DNA from: Caulobacterales bacterium
GTDB taxonomy: Bacteria; Pseudomonadota; Alphaproteobacteria; Caulobacterales; Parvularculaceae
NCBI GenBank assembly: GCA_020638525.1
Contig: JACKIL010000001.1
Location: forward strand, 310,001 to 374,000
DNA: 64,000 nucleotides
Reading direction: 5' to 3'
Shown piece by piece: positions 35,932 through 44,781 of this stretch. Positions within the stretch are counted from its first letter, which is position 1. Each line of letters begins with the position of its first letter. The notes beneath the pieces are model-generated. The model was not told where the DNA came from, did no database searches, and saw only the letters and a program-made list of their open reading frames with translations. The position numbers were made by a program, and so were the translations under genes.

Positions 35932-37752
35932 TTACGCCGTCGATGCGATGACGGCGAGAAACTCATCGGCGAATTCGGCGAGCTTGGCTGCGCCGACGCC
36001 GAAAACGGCGGAGAACTCTTCGGTGTTCGACGGCTTTTTCACCGCCATGTCGATGAGCGTGCGGTCGGAGAAAACGACATAAGCCGGTACGCCGCGCTCG
36101 CGCGCGAGCTCAAGGCGGCGCGCCTTGAGGGCTTGCAGAAGATCAGGGTCTGCGCCCGCCACGTCGGCGGCGATTGCGGCCTTGGCGCGGCGCGATGTGC
36201 GCGGCTCGCTCTTGCGCATGGCGAAGTCTATCTCGCCGGCAAGAAGCGCGTTCCCTTTTTCAGCGATCGTCAGGACGCCGTGCTCAGGGTCGGCGAAGAC
36301 GAAGTGCTTCACCACAAGTTGGCGCAACAGCGAACGCCAGAATGCGGCGGGTTCGCCTGCGCCACCTCCGTAAGCCGTAAGCGCTTCGTGTCCGCGTGCG
36401 CGCACCTTTTCCGTGTCTGCGCCGCGCAGGACTTCGGTGATGTAGGAGGCGCCGTAAGTCTCGCCGCTCTCGACGATCGCCCGAAGGGCGAGGCGTGCCT
36501 GCGCGCTCGCATCGCTCAGCGTCGGCGGGTTTCGGCAATTGTCGCAATTCCCGCAAGGCGGGGCTTCCTGGTCGAAATGTTTGAGGATCGCCTGCTGGCG
36601 GCAGCCATCGCCTTCGCAGAGTGCGGCGAGGTCGAGGAGGCGGCGTTGCTCGGCGCGCCTTGCGTGTTCCGGCCCGTCATTGCGGTCGATCATCCGCATG
36701 CGGCGCGATATGTCGCCGGCGCCAAAGAGCATTACTGCGCGGGAGGGAAGGCCATCGCGGCCAGCGCGCCCGATCTCCTGATAATAGGCCTCGATGGAGG
36801 AGGGGATATCGAGATGGAAGACATAACGGATATCCGGCTTGTCGATCCCCATGCCGAAGGCGATGGTCGCGGCGATTGAAAGATCGGGCTCGGAGAGAAA
36901 CGCATCAAGCCGTTCGGCGCGCGTCGCCGCATCAAGGCCGGCGTGATAGGCGAGCGTTTTGACTCCATTTGCGGAAAGAAAATCGGCGGTCTCTTCCGTT
37001 CCCTTGCGCGAAAGACAATAGATGATGCCTTGCTCGCCTTTGTGTTCGCGCGCGAGGTCGAGAAGTCGGGCCTGCGCGTCGCGCTTTGGTTCAATCGAAA
37101 TTTCGATATTCGGCCGGTCGAGCCGATGGACGAAGACGGCGGCGTCCGGGCCCAGAAGGCGTGAGTGAATGTCCTCCTGCGTGCGTCGGTCGGCGGTCGC
37201 CGTGAAGGCTGCGATGCGCGCGCGGGGGAAGCGTTCGCGAAGAATGCCGAGCCCGAGATAATCGGGGCGGAAATCATGCCCCCACTGGCTGATGCAATGC
37301 GCCTCGTCGATGACGAAGCGCGCGACATTGAGGCGCTCCAGCGCTTCCATCATCCGCGGCGTCATCAGCCGCTCTGGCGACATGTAGAGAAGGCGCGTTT
37401 CGCCGGAGGCGACGCGCCGCCACGCCGCAACGTTATCTTCACGCAGGCGGCCGGAGTGAACGGCTTCCGCCGGCGCGCCGACGCTTCGGAGTTGGGCGAC
37501 CTGATTATCGATGAGCGCGATGAGCGGCGAGACGACGATGGTCAGGCCTTCGCCGGCAAGGGCGGGGAGTTGATAGCACAGGCTCTTGCCCGCGCCCGTC
37601 GGCATGACGGCGAGGATATTGCGCCCGCCGACCATGGCGGAAATGATTTCCTCCTGACCCGGACGAAACGCCTTGAAACCGAAAACGCTTTCAAGGCGCG
37701 CCTTGAGGAGGCCGATGGTCGTGGGGTTTGATGCGGGCGCCTGCGCCCGCAT
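35932..37752 (-). CDS. recQ: ATP-dependent DNA helicase RecQ
   Basis: A 606-residue 3'-5' superfamily 2 helicase acting in recombination and fork repair. Visible motifs are the Q-motif region FGFKAFRPGQEEII, Walker A MPTGAGKSLCYQLP, the DEAH box VIDEAHCISQWGHDFRPDY and motif VI QEIGRAGRDGLPS. A four-cysteine RecQ zinc module follows (CEGDGC...CGNCDNC), then the winged-helix region and a C-terminal HRDC domain (LQALKARRLELARERGVPAYVV, quoted in part). Length is standard for the bacterial enzyme. It lies six bases after icd on the same strand and is probably co-transcribed with it. Confidence 0.95.
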   Translation of the reverse strand: MRAQAPASNPTTIGLLKARLESVFGFKAFRPGQEEIISAMVGGRNILAVMPTGAGKSLCYQLPALAGEGLTIVVSPLIALIDNQVAQLRSVGAPAEAVHSGRLREDNVAAWRRVASGETRLLYMSPERLMTPRMMEALERLNVARFVIDEAHCISQWGHDFRPDYLGLGILRERFPRARIAAFTATADRRTQEDIHSRLLGPDAAVFVHRLDRPNIEISIEPKRDAQARLLDLAREHKGEQGIIYCLSRKGTEETADFLSANGVKTLAYHAGLDAATRAERLDAFLSEPDLSIAATIAFGMGIDKPDIRYVFHLDIPSSIEAYYQEIGRAGRDGLPSRAVMLFGAGDISRRMRMIDRNDGPEHARRAEQRRLLDLAALCEGDGCRQQAILKHFDQEAPPCGNCDNCRNPPTLSDASAQARLALRAIVESGETYGASYITEVLRGADTEKVRARGHEALTAYGGGAGEPAAFWRSLLRQLVVKHFVFADPEHGVLTIAEKGNALLAGEIDFAMRKSEPRTSRRAKAAIAADVAGADPDLLQALKARRLELARERGVPAYVVFSDRTLIDMAVKKPSNTEEFSAVFGVGAAKLAEFADEFLAVIASTA

Positions 37753-37758
37753 AAGGGC

Positions 37759-38973
37759 TTACGCCCCCATTTCCTTGCGGAAGTTCTCGTCGACCTTGTC
37801 GATAAAGCCTTCGGTCGTAAGCCATTTCTGCTCGGCGCCGATGAGGAGCGCGAGGTCCTTCGTCATGTAGCCTTTCTCGACCGTCTTGATGACGACCTTT
37901 TCGAGCGTCGTGGCGAAGTTCTTCAGCTTGTCGTTGTTGTCGAGCTTGCCGCGATGGGCGAGGCCGCGGGTCCAGGCGAAGATCGACGCGATCGAGTTCG
38001 TCGACGTCTCCTGACCTTTCTGGTGAGCGCGGTAGTGGCGCGTGACGGTGCCGTGCGCAGCTTCCGCTTCGACAGTCTGTCCGTCCGGCGTCATCAGCAC
38101 CGAGGTCATGAGGCCGAGCGAGCCGAAGCCTTGCGCGACCGTGTCGGACTGAACGTCGCCGTCATAGTTCTTGCACGCCCACACATAACCGCCGGACCAT
38201 TTCAGGCACGAAGCGACCATGTCATCGATGAGGCGATGCTCATAGGTGAGCTTCATCTCGTCGAATTGCGCCTTGAACTCCGTCTCGTAGAGCTCCTGGA
38301 AGATATCCTTGAAGCGGCCGTCATACTTCTTGAGGATCGTGTTCTTCGTCGAGAGATAGAGCGGATATTTGCGCTGGACGGCGTAGTTGAAGCAGGCGCG
38401 CGCAAAATCGCGGATCGATCCGTCGAGATTGTACATGCCCATATAAATGCCGGCGTCCGGCGCGTCGAAGACGTCCTTCTCGATGACGTCGCCGTTCTCG
38501 CCCGTCCACTTCATGGTGAGCTTGCCCTTGCCGGGGAAGAGCATGTCGGTCGCGCGGTATTGGTCGCCGAAAGCGTGACGGCCGATGATGATTGGTTCGG
38601 TCCAACCGGGAACAAGCCGCGGAACGTTGCGGATGATGATCGGCTCGCGGAAGACGACGCCGCCGAGAATGTTGCGGATCGTGCCGTTCGGCGACTTCCA
38701 CATTTCCTTGAGATTGAATTCTTTGACCCGCGCTTCATCCGGCGTGATCGTCGCGCATTTGACGGCGACGCCGTACTTCTTGGTCGCGTTGGCCGCGTCG
38801 ATGGTGATCTGGTCGTTCGTCCGGTCGCGCTCTTCAACGCCAAGGTCGAAATATTTCAGGTCGATATCGAGATAGGGGAGGATCAGCTTCTCTTTGATGA
38901 GGGCCCAGATGATCCGGGTCATCTCATCGCCGTCCATTTCGACGACCGGGTTTTCGACTTTGATTTTCTGCAT
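37759..38973 (-). CDS. icd: NADP-dependent isocitrate dehydrogenase, eukaryote-like homodimeric type
   Basis: A 404-residue TCA-cycle enzyme converting isocitrate to 2-oxoglutarate with NADP. The opening KVENPVVEMDGDEMTRIIW and segments such as KSPNGTIRNILGGVVFREPI, DMLFPGKGKLTMKW and NYDGDVQSDTVAQGFGSLGLMTS are those of the type II (mitochondrial-like) homodimeric family common in Alphaproteobacteria. NADP preference fits the TVEAEAAHGTVTRHYR segment. Length is the family norm. recQ follows on the same strand after six bases. On the other side, a 116-base divergent promoter region separates it from trmJ. Confidence 0.96.
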   Translation of the reverse strand: MQKIKVENPVVEMDGDEMTRIIWALIKEKLILPYLDIDLKYFDLGVEERDRTNDQITIDAANATKKYGVAVKCATITPDEARVKEFNLKEMWKSPNGTIRNILGGVVFREPIIIRNVPRLVPGWTEPIIIGRHAFGDQYRATDMLFPGKGKLTMKWTGENGDVIEKDVFDAPDAGIYMGMYNLDGSIRDFARACFNYAVQRKYPLYLSTKNTILKKYDGRFKDIFQELYETEFKAQFDEMKLTYEHRLIDDMVASCLKWSGGYVWACKNYDGDVQSDTVAQGFGSLGLMTSVLMTPDGQTVEAEAAHGTVTRHYRAHQKGQETSTNSIASIFAWTRGLAHRGKLDNNDKLKNFATTLEKVVIKTVEKGYMTKDLALLIGAEQKWLTTEGFIDKVDENFRKEMGA

Positions 38974-39089
38974 GGAAGGTCCTACCGGGTTTCGGGCGCG
39001 CCGGAATGCGGCCGCGGGCGCTCTGAGAATGGCTCGCGGGCGCCTATAGCATCGGGGGGCGCGGGAAAAAAGAGGCGGACGGCAGGGCG

Positions 39090-39875
39090 ATGGTCGAACA
39101 GCGAATAGCGAGGCGAGATGGCGCAGGCGCGCTTGGCCCCGCGCCGCTCTTCATCCTTGTCGAGCCTCAGCTTGGGGAAAACATCGGCGCGGCGGCGCGG
39201 GCGATGCTGAATTTCGGCGTTTCAGGCCTGCGGCTCGTAAACCCCCGTGATGGCTGGCCGAATCCGGCTGCGGCGGCGATGGCCTCAGGCGCGGCGCCGG
39301 TGATCGACGGGGCGGGGGTCTTTGCGACGCTCGAAGAGGCGCTCGCTGACTGCCAGTTCGTTCTCGCGACGACGGCGCGCCCGCGCGAGATGCTGCTCCC
39401 GGTCTTCGATCCCGCCGAGGCCGCGGCGGCCCTGAAAGCGCGAATCGACCGGGGCGAGCGATGCGCCGTTCTTTTCGGCCGCGAGCGGTCCGGCCTCACC
39501 AATGAGGAGGTCGCGCGCGCTGACGGCGTCATCTCCATCCCTGTGAATCCCGCCTTCGCCTCGATCAACCTCGCCCAGGCCGCGCTGATCGTCGGCTATG
39601 AATGGGCGCGCGCTGACGGCCGCGAGGCCTTCGCCAGCGATCTCGATGCGGCCGCGCCAGCCTCGCGGGAAGATTTCGAGGGGTTGATGGCGCATCTCTT
39701 CGCCGCGCTTGACGAGCGCGGCTATTTTTTCCCGCCGGAAAAGCAGCCGATCATGGAGCGGAACCTGCGCGTCGCGTTCTCGCGCGCCGGGCTCACCGAA
39801 GGCGAGACCCGAACGCTCCGCGGCGTCATCAAGGCGCTGTCGCGCCAACCGCGAGATCGGCAGGCGGGCGAATAG
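39090..39875 (+). CDS. trmJ: RNA 2'-O-methyltransferase, TrmJ/TrmH (SPOUT) family
   Basis: A 261-residue SPOUT-fold SAM-dependent methyltransferase, likely modifying the tRNA anticodon-loop position 32 (Cm32/Um32). The N-terminal FILVEPQLGENIGAAARAM holds the conserved Asn and Arg motif. The knot region shows VLFGRERSGLTNEEVARAD, then IPVNPAFASINLAQAALIVGYEW. The C-terminal ~80 residues form the helical TrmJ extension (HLFAALDERGYFFPPEK). Position beside icd is a common alphaproteobacterial arrangement. The alternative is another TrmH-like rRNA or tRNA methylase, but the FGRERSGLTN form favours TrmJ. Confidence 0.86.
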   Translation: MVEQRIARRDGAGALGPAPLFILVEPQLGENIGAAARAMLNFGVSGLRLVNPRDGWPNPAAAAMASGAAPVIDGAGVFATLEEALADCQFVLATTARPREMLLPVFDPAEAAAALKARIDRGERCAVLFGRERSGLTNEEVARADGVISIPVNPAFASINLAQAALIVGYEWARADGREAFASDLDAAAPASREDFEGLMAHLFAALDERGYFFPPEKQPIMERNLRVAFSRAGLTEGETRTLRGVIKALSRQPRDRQAGE

Positions 39876-39948
39876 CAGGCCGCGAGCTTCAATCTGCGAC
39901 CCGCCCTCTCTAAGCTCTTCCCGATTCGCTGAGACGGGAGGGACGATC

Positions 39949-41649
39949 ATGGGAATTCGTAGTCGCTATCTGGGGCTCCTCGCTGCGCCACTGCTGCTTG
40001 CAGCATGCGGCGGCGGCTCGGAGCATTACGACGCCCTCATCGTCGGCGGCGAAGTCTATGACGGCACGGGCGCTCCGGGCGTTTCCGCGAGTGTCGCAAT
40101 CAAGGACGGGCGCATCGCCGCGATCGGCGACCTTAAAGGCGCGAAGGCTGACAAAGTCATCGATGCGGCGGGGCTCGCCGTCGCGCCGGGCTTCATCAAC
40201 ATGCTCAGCTGGGCGAATGAGGACCTCATCATCGACGGTCGCGGCATGGGCGACTTGCGGCAAGGCGTGACGCTCGAAGTTTTCGGCGAAGGCTGGTCGA
40301 TGGGGCCTTTGAACGAGGCCATGAAGGAAGAAGCGAAGAGAAACCAGACGGATATCCTTTTCGACATCAGCTGGACGACACTCGGCGAATATCTCGACAC
40401 GCTTGAGGCGAAGGGGATCTCGACCAATGTCGCGTCCTTCGTCGGCGCGACGACCTTGCGCATTCACGAAGTCGGCTACGACAACCGCGCGGCGACGCCG
40501 GAAGAATTGGCGCGCATGGAAGAGCTGACGCGCGAGGCGATGCGCGAAGGCGCGATGGGCGTAGGTTCCTCGCTCATCTATGCGCCGGCGAACTTCGCGC
40601 CGACCGAAGAGCTGATCGCGCTTGCAAGCGCGGCTGGCGAGTTCGGCGGCATGTATATTTCGCATATCCGCTCGGAGTCCTCGCACTTCTTCGAAGCGAT
40701 TGATGAAGTGAAGCGCATCGCGAAAGAGGCGGGCGTGCCCGCTGAGATCTATCACTTCAAAGCGAGCGGCCGGTCGAACTGGGACAAGCTCGACGTCGCC
40801 ATCAAGATGGTCGACGATGCGCGCGCCGAAGGCCTCGCGATCACCGCCGACATGTATTCCTATCCGGCGAGTTCTACGGGCCTTAACGCGGCCATGCCGC
40901 TCTGGGTGCAGGAAGGCGGGCACGACGCCTGGGTAGCGCGCCTGAAGGACCCTGCGATCCGCAAGAAAGTCGCCGAGGAAATGCGCAATCCGGGCGAAGG
41001 GTCGGAGAACCGCTTCGACGATGCGGGCGGACCGGATGGGGTGCTGCTTCTCGGTTTCAGGAACCCGGCGCTCCGGAAATATATCGGCAAGACGCTCGGC
41101 GATGTTGCGCGCGAGCGCGGAACGCCTGCCGAAGAAACCGCGATCGATCTCGTCGTCGAAGACGACAGCCGCGTACAGGTCGCTTACTTCACCATGTCGG
41201 AAGACAATGTGAAAAAGAAGGTCGCCCTGCCGTGGATGAGCTTCGGCTCGGATGCCGGTTCAATGGCGCCCGAAGGCGTCTTCATGGAACAGAGCACCCA
41301 TCCGCGCGCCTATGGTAATTTCGCGCGCGTTTACGCCAAATATGTCCGCGAGGAAAAAGCGCTGACCCTTGAAGATGCGATCCATCGGATGACGTTGCTG
41401 CCCGCGACAAATCTGAAACTGCGTGACCGCGGCAAGCTCGCGAAGGGCTATTACGCCGACGTCGTCATCTTCGATCCGGAAACCATTCAGGATCACGCGA
41501 CATTCGCAGAACCGCACCAGCTCGCGACCGGCGTCAAAGACGTCTTCATCAACGGCGTGCTGACGCTCGAAAATGAACAGCATACGGGCGCGTTCGCCGG
41601 CAAGGTCGTTCGCGGGCCGGGCTGGACCGGCTGGGAAAAGGCCGAGTGA
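39949..41649 (+). CDS. D-aminoacylase-like amidohydrolase lipoprotein with altered metal site
   Basis: A 566-residue amidohydrolase-3 family protein. The start is ATG 39949 with GGGAGGGA upstream, giving a lipoprotein signal (APLLLAACGGGS, Cys20). It resembles N-acyl-D-amino-acid deacylases: the beta-sandwich IVGGEVYDGTGAPG, then APGFINMLSWANED, HIRSESSHF, EIYHFKASG and FGSDAGSMAPEG. In D-aminoacylases the first metal motif is GFID-x-H-x-H. Here both His are replaced (Leu86, Trp88), and the usual GNCG cysteine region reads GEGW. Other proteobacterial members, as I remember them, share this, so it is probably a natural subfamily rather than damage. It overlaps the next gene by four bases. Confidence 0.8.
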   Translation: MGIRSRYLGLLAAPLLLAACGGGSEHYDALIVGGEVYDGTGAPGVSASVAIKDGRIAAIGDLKGAKADKVIDAAGLAVAPGFINMLSWANEDLIIDGRGMGDLRQGVTLEVFGEGWSMGPLNEAMKEEAKRNQTDILFDISWTTLGEYLDTLEAKGISTNVASFVGATTLRIHEVGYDNRAATPEELARMEELTREAMREGAMGVGSSLIYAPANFAPTEELIALASAAGEFGGMYISHIRSESSHFFEAIDEVKRIAKEAGVPAEIYHFKASGRSNWDKLDVAIKMVDDARAEGLAITADMYSYPASSTGLNAAMPLWVQEGGHDAWVARLKDPAIRKKVAEEMRNPGEGSENRFDDAGGPDGVLLLGFRNPALRKYIGKTLGDVARERGTPAEETAIDLVVEDDSRVQVAYFTMSEDNVKKKVALPWMSFGSDAGSMAPEGVFMEQSTHPRAYGNFARVYAKYVREEKALTLEDAIHRMTLLPATNLKLRDRGKLAKGYYADVVIFDPETIQDHATFAEPHQLATGVKDVFINGVLTLENEQHTGAFAGKVVRGPGWTGWEKAE

Positions 41650-42389
41650 GCGACCACATCGAAAAGATCGATCACGCGCAGGCGCTCTCGGCGCATCGCT
41701 TCCGCTATTACGACTTCGCGATGGCGGCGACCTGCGTGATCATCGTCTGCGCGAACATCATCGGGGCAGGGAAAGTCGCCTCTATCAACGGCTTCGCTTT
41801 CGGCGCGGGCGTTCTCTTTTTTCCGCTCTCCTATGTCCTCGGCGATGTGATGACGGAGGTCTACGGCTATGCCCGCGCACGCCGCGTCGTCTGGGCGGGA
41901 TTCGCTTCCGCCGCCTTCGCCGCCGGCATGGCGGCGGTCATCACCGCCATGCCGCCTGCGCCAGGCTGGAACATCGATCTCGGCGGCGGCGTGACGAAGC
42001 AGGCGGCGTTCGCTCTCAATTTCGGACAGGCGCCGCGCATCGTCTTCGCCTCATGCCTTGCGATCTGGGCTGGCGAATTCGCTAACGCATATGTGATGGC
42101 GCGAATGAAAGTCGCCTCGGGCGGCAAGCATCTCTGGCGGCGGACGATTGGCTCAACTGTCGTCGGGCAAGCGGCCGATTCAATCATTTTCTATCCGCTT
42201 GCTTTCGCCGGCGTGTGGTCGACGGAGCTCCTGCTCACCGTCATGGCGACGAATTACGCCTTGAAAGTCGCGTGGGAAGCCCTGCTGACGCCGGTCACCT
42301 ACCGCGTCGTCGGATTCCTGAAACGGGCCGAGGGCGTTGACGTCTATGATACGGATACGGACTTTACGCCGTTCACGATCAAATCCTGA
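41646..42389 (+). CDS. VUT family transporter (queuosine precursor/YhhQ type)
   Basis: A 247-residue inner-membrane protein of the VUT (YhhQ/DUF165) family; the E. coli member imports the queuosine precursor preQ0. The start is GTG 41646, in a GTGA overlap with the stop of the amidohydrolase. About six hydrophobic segments are visible (residues 25-42, 50-68, 80-100, 130-150, 170-190, 205-225). Family signatures are FFPLSYVLGDVMTEVYGYARAR and QAADSIIFYPLAFAGVW, with conserved Asp, Glu and Gln in the membrane. It is translationally coupled to an unrelated-looking hydrolase, so substrate cannot be taken from context. Confidence 0.85.
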   Translation: MSDHIEKIDHAQALSAHRFRYYDFAMAATCVIIVCANIIGAGKVASINGFAFGAGVLFFPLSYVLGDVMTEVYGYARARRVVWAGFASAAFAAGMAAVITAMPPAPGWNIDLGGGVTKQAAFALNFGQAPRIVFASCLAIWAGEFANAYVMARMKVASGGKHLWRRTIGSTVVGQAADSIIFYPLAFAGVWSTELLLTVMATNYALKVAWEALLTPVTYRVVGFLKRAEGVDVYDTDTDFTPFTIKS

Positions 42390-42639
42390 CCGGCTTTGCG
42401 AGCACGGTTCGCAAAATCGCCTGATGATGACGTCCGGACACGGAGAATCGCTCGCAGTTTCGAGCTTAAATTGAAAGCGCTTCCGTCCGATGCGCGCATT
42501 TGGGGAATGTTAAGCATCTTTCTCGCATCTGCGACAAAAAAGTACTAACAGCCCCCTGACAATTGGATCGAAAGTTGAATATCAGTACCCCAAGAGCCGG
42601 GGGCGTCCCGGTTTAGTTGCGTTTTGTGGGGTTTGTTCA

Positions 42640-43209
42640 ATGCGTTTCCTGACCAAGGCGGTCGCCGCTTCGCTCGTCGCCGCCGCCGCGCTGCTCTCGC
42701 AGCCTGCTTTCGCCAATGTCATCACCATCGGGGGCGGTCCCGCCACCATCACCTGTTCGCCGAGCTGCGAAGCCTTCACCGGCGGCAGCCCGAACGGCAG
42801 CAATGACCCGACTGCGGCAGGCTCGCTTTCTTCGACCGTCGCGCAGCTCTATGACGGCGTTCCGTCGAACGAGTCAGACGAAGCTTCGAAGCTGAGCATC
42901 CTCATTGGCACAGCCGGCCTGTTCATCGGTACGGATGGCAGCAAGTCGGCGAGCAATCCGCCGACGACGATCAACTCGCTCGCTGAGTACCTTGTCCTGA
43001 AACTCGGCAATGAACGGATTTACGTGAAGAACACGTCCGGCGGACAAGTGAACATCGTTCTCGCCTATAATGGCGCGACGGGCCTCGGCCTCAGCCACTT
43101 CACCGAATTCGGCGAAGCGGACGTTATCCCGGTTCCGGGCGCGCTCTGGCTGATGGGCGCCGGCATCGCCGGCCTCGGCTTCGGCTCCCGCCGCAAGAAG
43201 AAGATCTAA
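42640..43209 (+). CDS. PEP-CTERM/VPLPA-CTERM-type sorted exported protein
   Basis: A 189-residue secreted protein. A signal peptide (MRFLTKAVAASLVAAAALL, cleavage near FANV) precedes a Ser/Thr/Gly-rich, beta-type body with one Cys pair (ITCSPSCEAF). The C-terminus is a sorting tail: the motif IPVPGAL, a hydrophobic helix (WLMGAGIAGLGFG) and the basic cluster SRRKKKI, the three-part signal recognised by exosortases/archaeosortase-like enzymes. Such proteins are usually exported to the surface or exopolysaccharide matrix. The gene is monocistronic, with its own terminator. No exosortase is in the window. The body shows no family I know. Confidence 0.83.
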   Translation: MRFLTKAVAASLVAAAALLSQPAFANVITIGGGPATITCSPSCEAFTGGSPNGSNDPTAAGSLSSTVAQLYDGVPSNESDEASKLSILIGTAGLFIGTDGSKSASNPPTTINSLAEYLVLKLGNERIYVKNTSGGQVNIVLAYNGATGLGLSHFTEFGEADVIPVPGALWLMGAGIAGLGFGSRRKKKI

Positions 43210-43235
43210 GCCAGTTCCTCTGGCAGGGTTTCCAA

Positions 43236-43264
43236 GGCCCGCATCTGATAGATGCGGGCCTTTT
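43236..43264 (+). terminator. rho-independent terminator after the PEP-CTERM-type gene
   Basis: GGCCCGCATC-TGATA-GATGCGGGCC followed by TTTTC: a perfect 10-bp stem with a five-base loop, 27 bases after the stop codon. Confidence 0.9.
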
Positions 43265-43419
43265 CTATTGAATCCGGCTGTTTTGGCGGGGCCGGGGGTT
43301 TGACAGGCGTGAGGCCGGCGGCTATCACCCGGCCCTTCAAAACGGGCGGCGCCCTGCCTGCCGTTGGAATCGTTTCGGGGATTGGCTCCGGAACCAGGGG
43401 GCGTCAAAAGCGAGGAAGA

Positions 43420-44037
43420 ATGTCTAAGCGCATCAGCGCCAAGCACAAGCTTGACCGCCGGGTAGGCGAAAACGTCTGGGGCCGGCCTAAATCTCCCGTC
43501 AACAAGCGCGACTACGGCCCCGGCATGCATGGCCAGCGCCGCAAGGGCAAGCTGTCCGACTTCGGTTTGCAGCTGCGCGCCAAGCAGAAGCTGAAAGGCT
43601 ATTACGGGAACATCTCCGAGCGTCACTTCGAGCGCATCTTTACGGAAGCTGTGCGCCGCCGCGGCAACACCGCTGAGAACCTGATCGGCCTTCTTGAAAG
43701 CCGGCTCGATGCGCTCGTCTACCGCGCGAAATTCGTGCCGACGGTTTTCGCTGCGCGCCAGTTCGTCAATCACGGCCATGTCAAAGTGAACGGCGTGAAC
43801 GTCAACATTCCGTCTTACCGCTGCGTTCCGGGCGATGTCGTCGAGATCAAAGACCGCTCGAAGAACATGGCCCTCGTGCTTGAAGCGCTGCAAAGCGGCG
43901 AGCGCGACATTCCGGAATATATCGACGTCGATCCGAAAAAGATGACGGCGACCTTCGTTCGCGTGCCGGAATTCGCCGAAGTGCCTTACCAGTGCACGAT
44001 GGAACCGAACCTCGTCGTCGAATACTACGCGTCGTAA
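43420..44037 (+). CDS. rpsD: 30S ribosomal protein S4
   Basis: A 205-residue primary rRNA-binding protein of the small subunit. The start is ATG 43420 with GAGGAAGA upstream, giving the conserved MSKRISAKHKLDRRVGENVW (quoted to 20); a longer frame runs back through the previous terminator and is unlikely. The middle has the S4 RNA-binding domain (LESRLDALVYRAKFVPTVFAA, in part) with the typical RQFVNHGHVKVNGVNVNIPS. The end VPYQCTMEPNLVVEYYAS is the family C-terminus. It is monocistronic here, outside the alpha operon, as in other Alphaproteobacteria. Confidence 0.97.
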   Translation: MSKRISAKHKLDRRVGENVWGRPKSPVNKRDYGPGMHGQRRKGKLSDFGLQLRAKQKLKGYYGNISERHFERIFTEAVRRRGNTAENLIGLLESRLDALVYRAKFVPTVFAARQFVNHGHVKVNGVNVNIPSYRCVPGDVVEIKDRSKNMALVLEALQSGERDIPEYIDVDPKKMTATFVRVPEFAEVPYQCTMEPNLVVEYYAS

Positions 44038-44062
44038 GACTCGCGACGAACAGGAATCTCAG

Positions 44063-44090
44063 AACGGCCGCCTTTCGGGGCGGCCGTTTT
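44063..44090 (+). terminator. rho-independent terminator after rpsD
   Basis: AACGGCCGCC (44063-44072) pairs with GGCGGCCGTT (44079-44088) across TTTCGG and runs into TTTT. It lies in the gap between convergent rpsD and the mlaC-like gene and may serve both strands. Confidence 0.88.
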
Positions 44091-44116
44091 CATTGGCGGA
44101 TGCGCCGGAAAGCTCC

Positions 44117-44755
44117 TTACCCGGCGAGTTTGGCTTTGAGGTCGGCGATGAGCGCGTCAATGCCCGCCGTTCCGCCGCCATTATTCGCGATAACGGACTT
44201 GAACTGGCTTTGCTGCTCGATCGCGAGCCAGACGCCGTTCGCGCCGGCGTCGAAAATCGACATCTCGCCGTCGCCGTCGCGGTAAACCCGCCAATGGACG
44301 GTGACGTCTGCGTACTGATCGTTCGGCCTTAGATTCGAAAAGCGGGTATTGATGATGATGTCGCGCGGCGAACGGTCGACCGAATTGACGATCTCAAGGC
44401 GTTGGCCGGAATAATCCGAGAGCGCTTCCTGATAGACGAGCGTCGCGTAGCGGCGGAAGAGGGGGAAGTACTCCTCCTTCTGCGCGTCCGTGATCTGGCG
44501 CGCATATTGGCCGAGCACCCACATGGCGACGCGCTTCATGTCGACATATTTGTTGACCAGCGTCTCGATGCCATCAAGGCGCGTCTGTTCGTCTTGCGCC
44601 TCGAAGACGATGTTCGCTTCGTCGAGAATGCCGCTCATGAAGTCTTCCGCGGCCTGGTCGGCGCGCGCAGGTGATGAGAAGGCGAGCGCGAAGGCCAAGG
44701 CCGCGCTAACGCCGAGCGCGGCTCTCCGGGTCAGACTGTGCAATTCATTCATCAT
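44117..44755 (-). CDS. MlaC/Ttg2D-like phospholipid-binding periplasmic protein
   Basis: A 212-residue exported protein of the MlaC/Ttg2D (toluene-tolerance) family, which ferries phospholipids between the outer-membrane MlaA complex and the inner-membrane MlaFEDB ABC transporter. A signal peptide (to ~32, PARADQAAED) precedes a helical N-terminal part with the signature NKYVDMKRVAMWVLGQYAR, LFRRYATLVYQEALSDYSG and the beta-strand SNLRPNDQYADVTVHWRVYR. The following gene on the same strand unit is the mlaA-like gene (26 bases away), which supports the assignment. The ABC components mlaDEF are not in the window. HpnM of hopanoid clusters is the nearest alternative. Confidence 0.85.
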   Translation of the reverse strand: MMNELHSLTRRAALGVSAALAFALAFSSPARADQAAEDFMSGILDEANIVFEAQDEQTRLDGIETLVNKYVDMKRVAMWVLGQYARQITDAQKEEYFPLFRRYATLVYQEALSDYSGQRLEIVNSVDRSPRDIIINTRFSNLRPNDQYADVTVHWRVYRDGDGEMSIFDAGANGVWLAIEQQSQFKSVIANNGGGTAGIDALIADLKAKLAG

Positions 44756-44781
44756 AGAAAGCGTCGTCCCCCCTTAGGATT

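Noticed and set aside
39709..39948. In-frame 80-codon extension of the D-aminoacylase-like gene into trmJ
   Set aside because: The extension overlaps trmJ in another frame and would bury the lipoprotein signal. ATG 39949 has a good ribosome site.
42390..42639. Sigma-54 promoter for the PEP-CTERM-type gene
   Set aside because: Some PEP-CTERM genes use sigma-54, but I find no GG-N10-GC core with the proper flanks in this gap.
43252..43419. In-frame 56-codon extension of rpsD
   Set aside because: It starts inside the terminator of the previous gene and has no S4 similarity.
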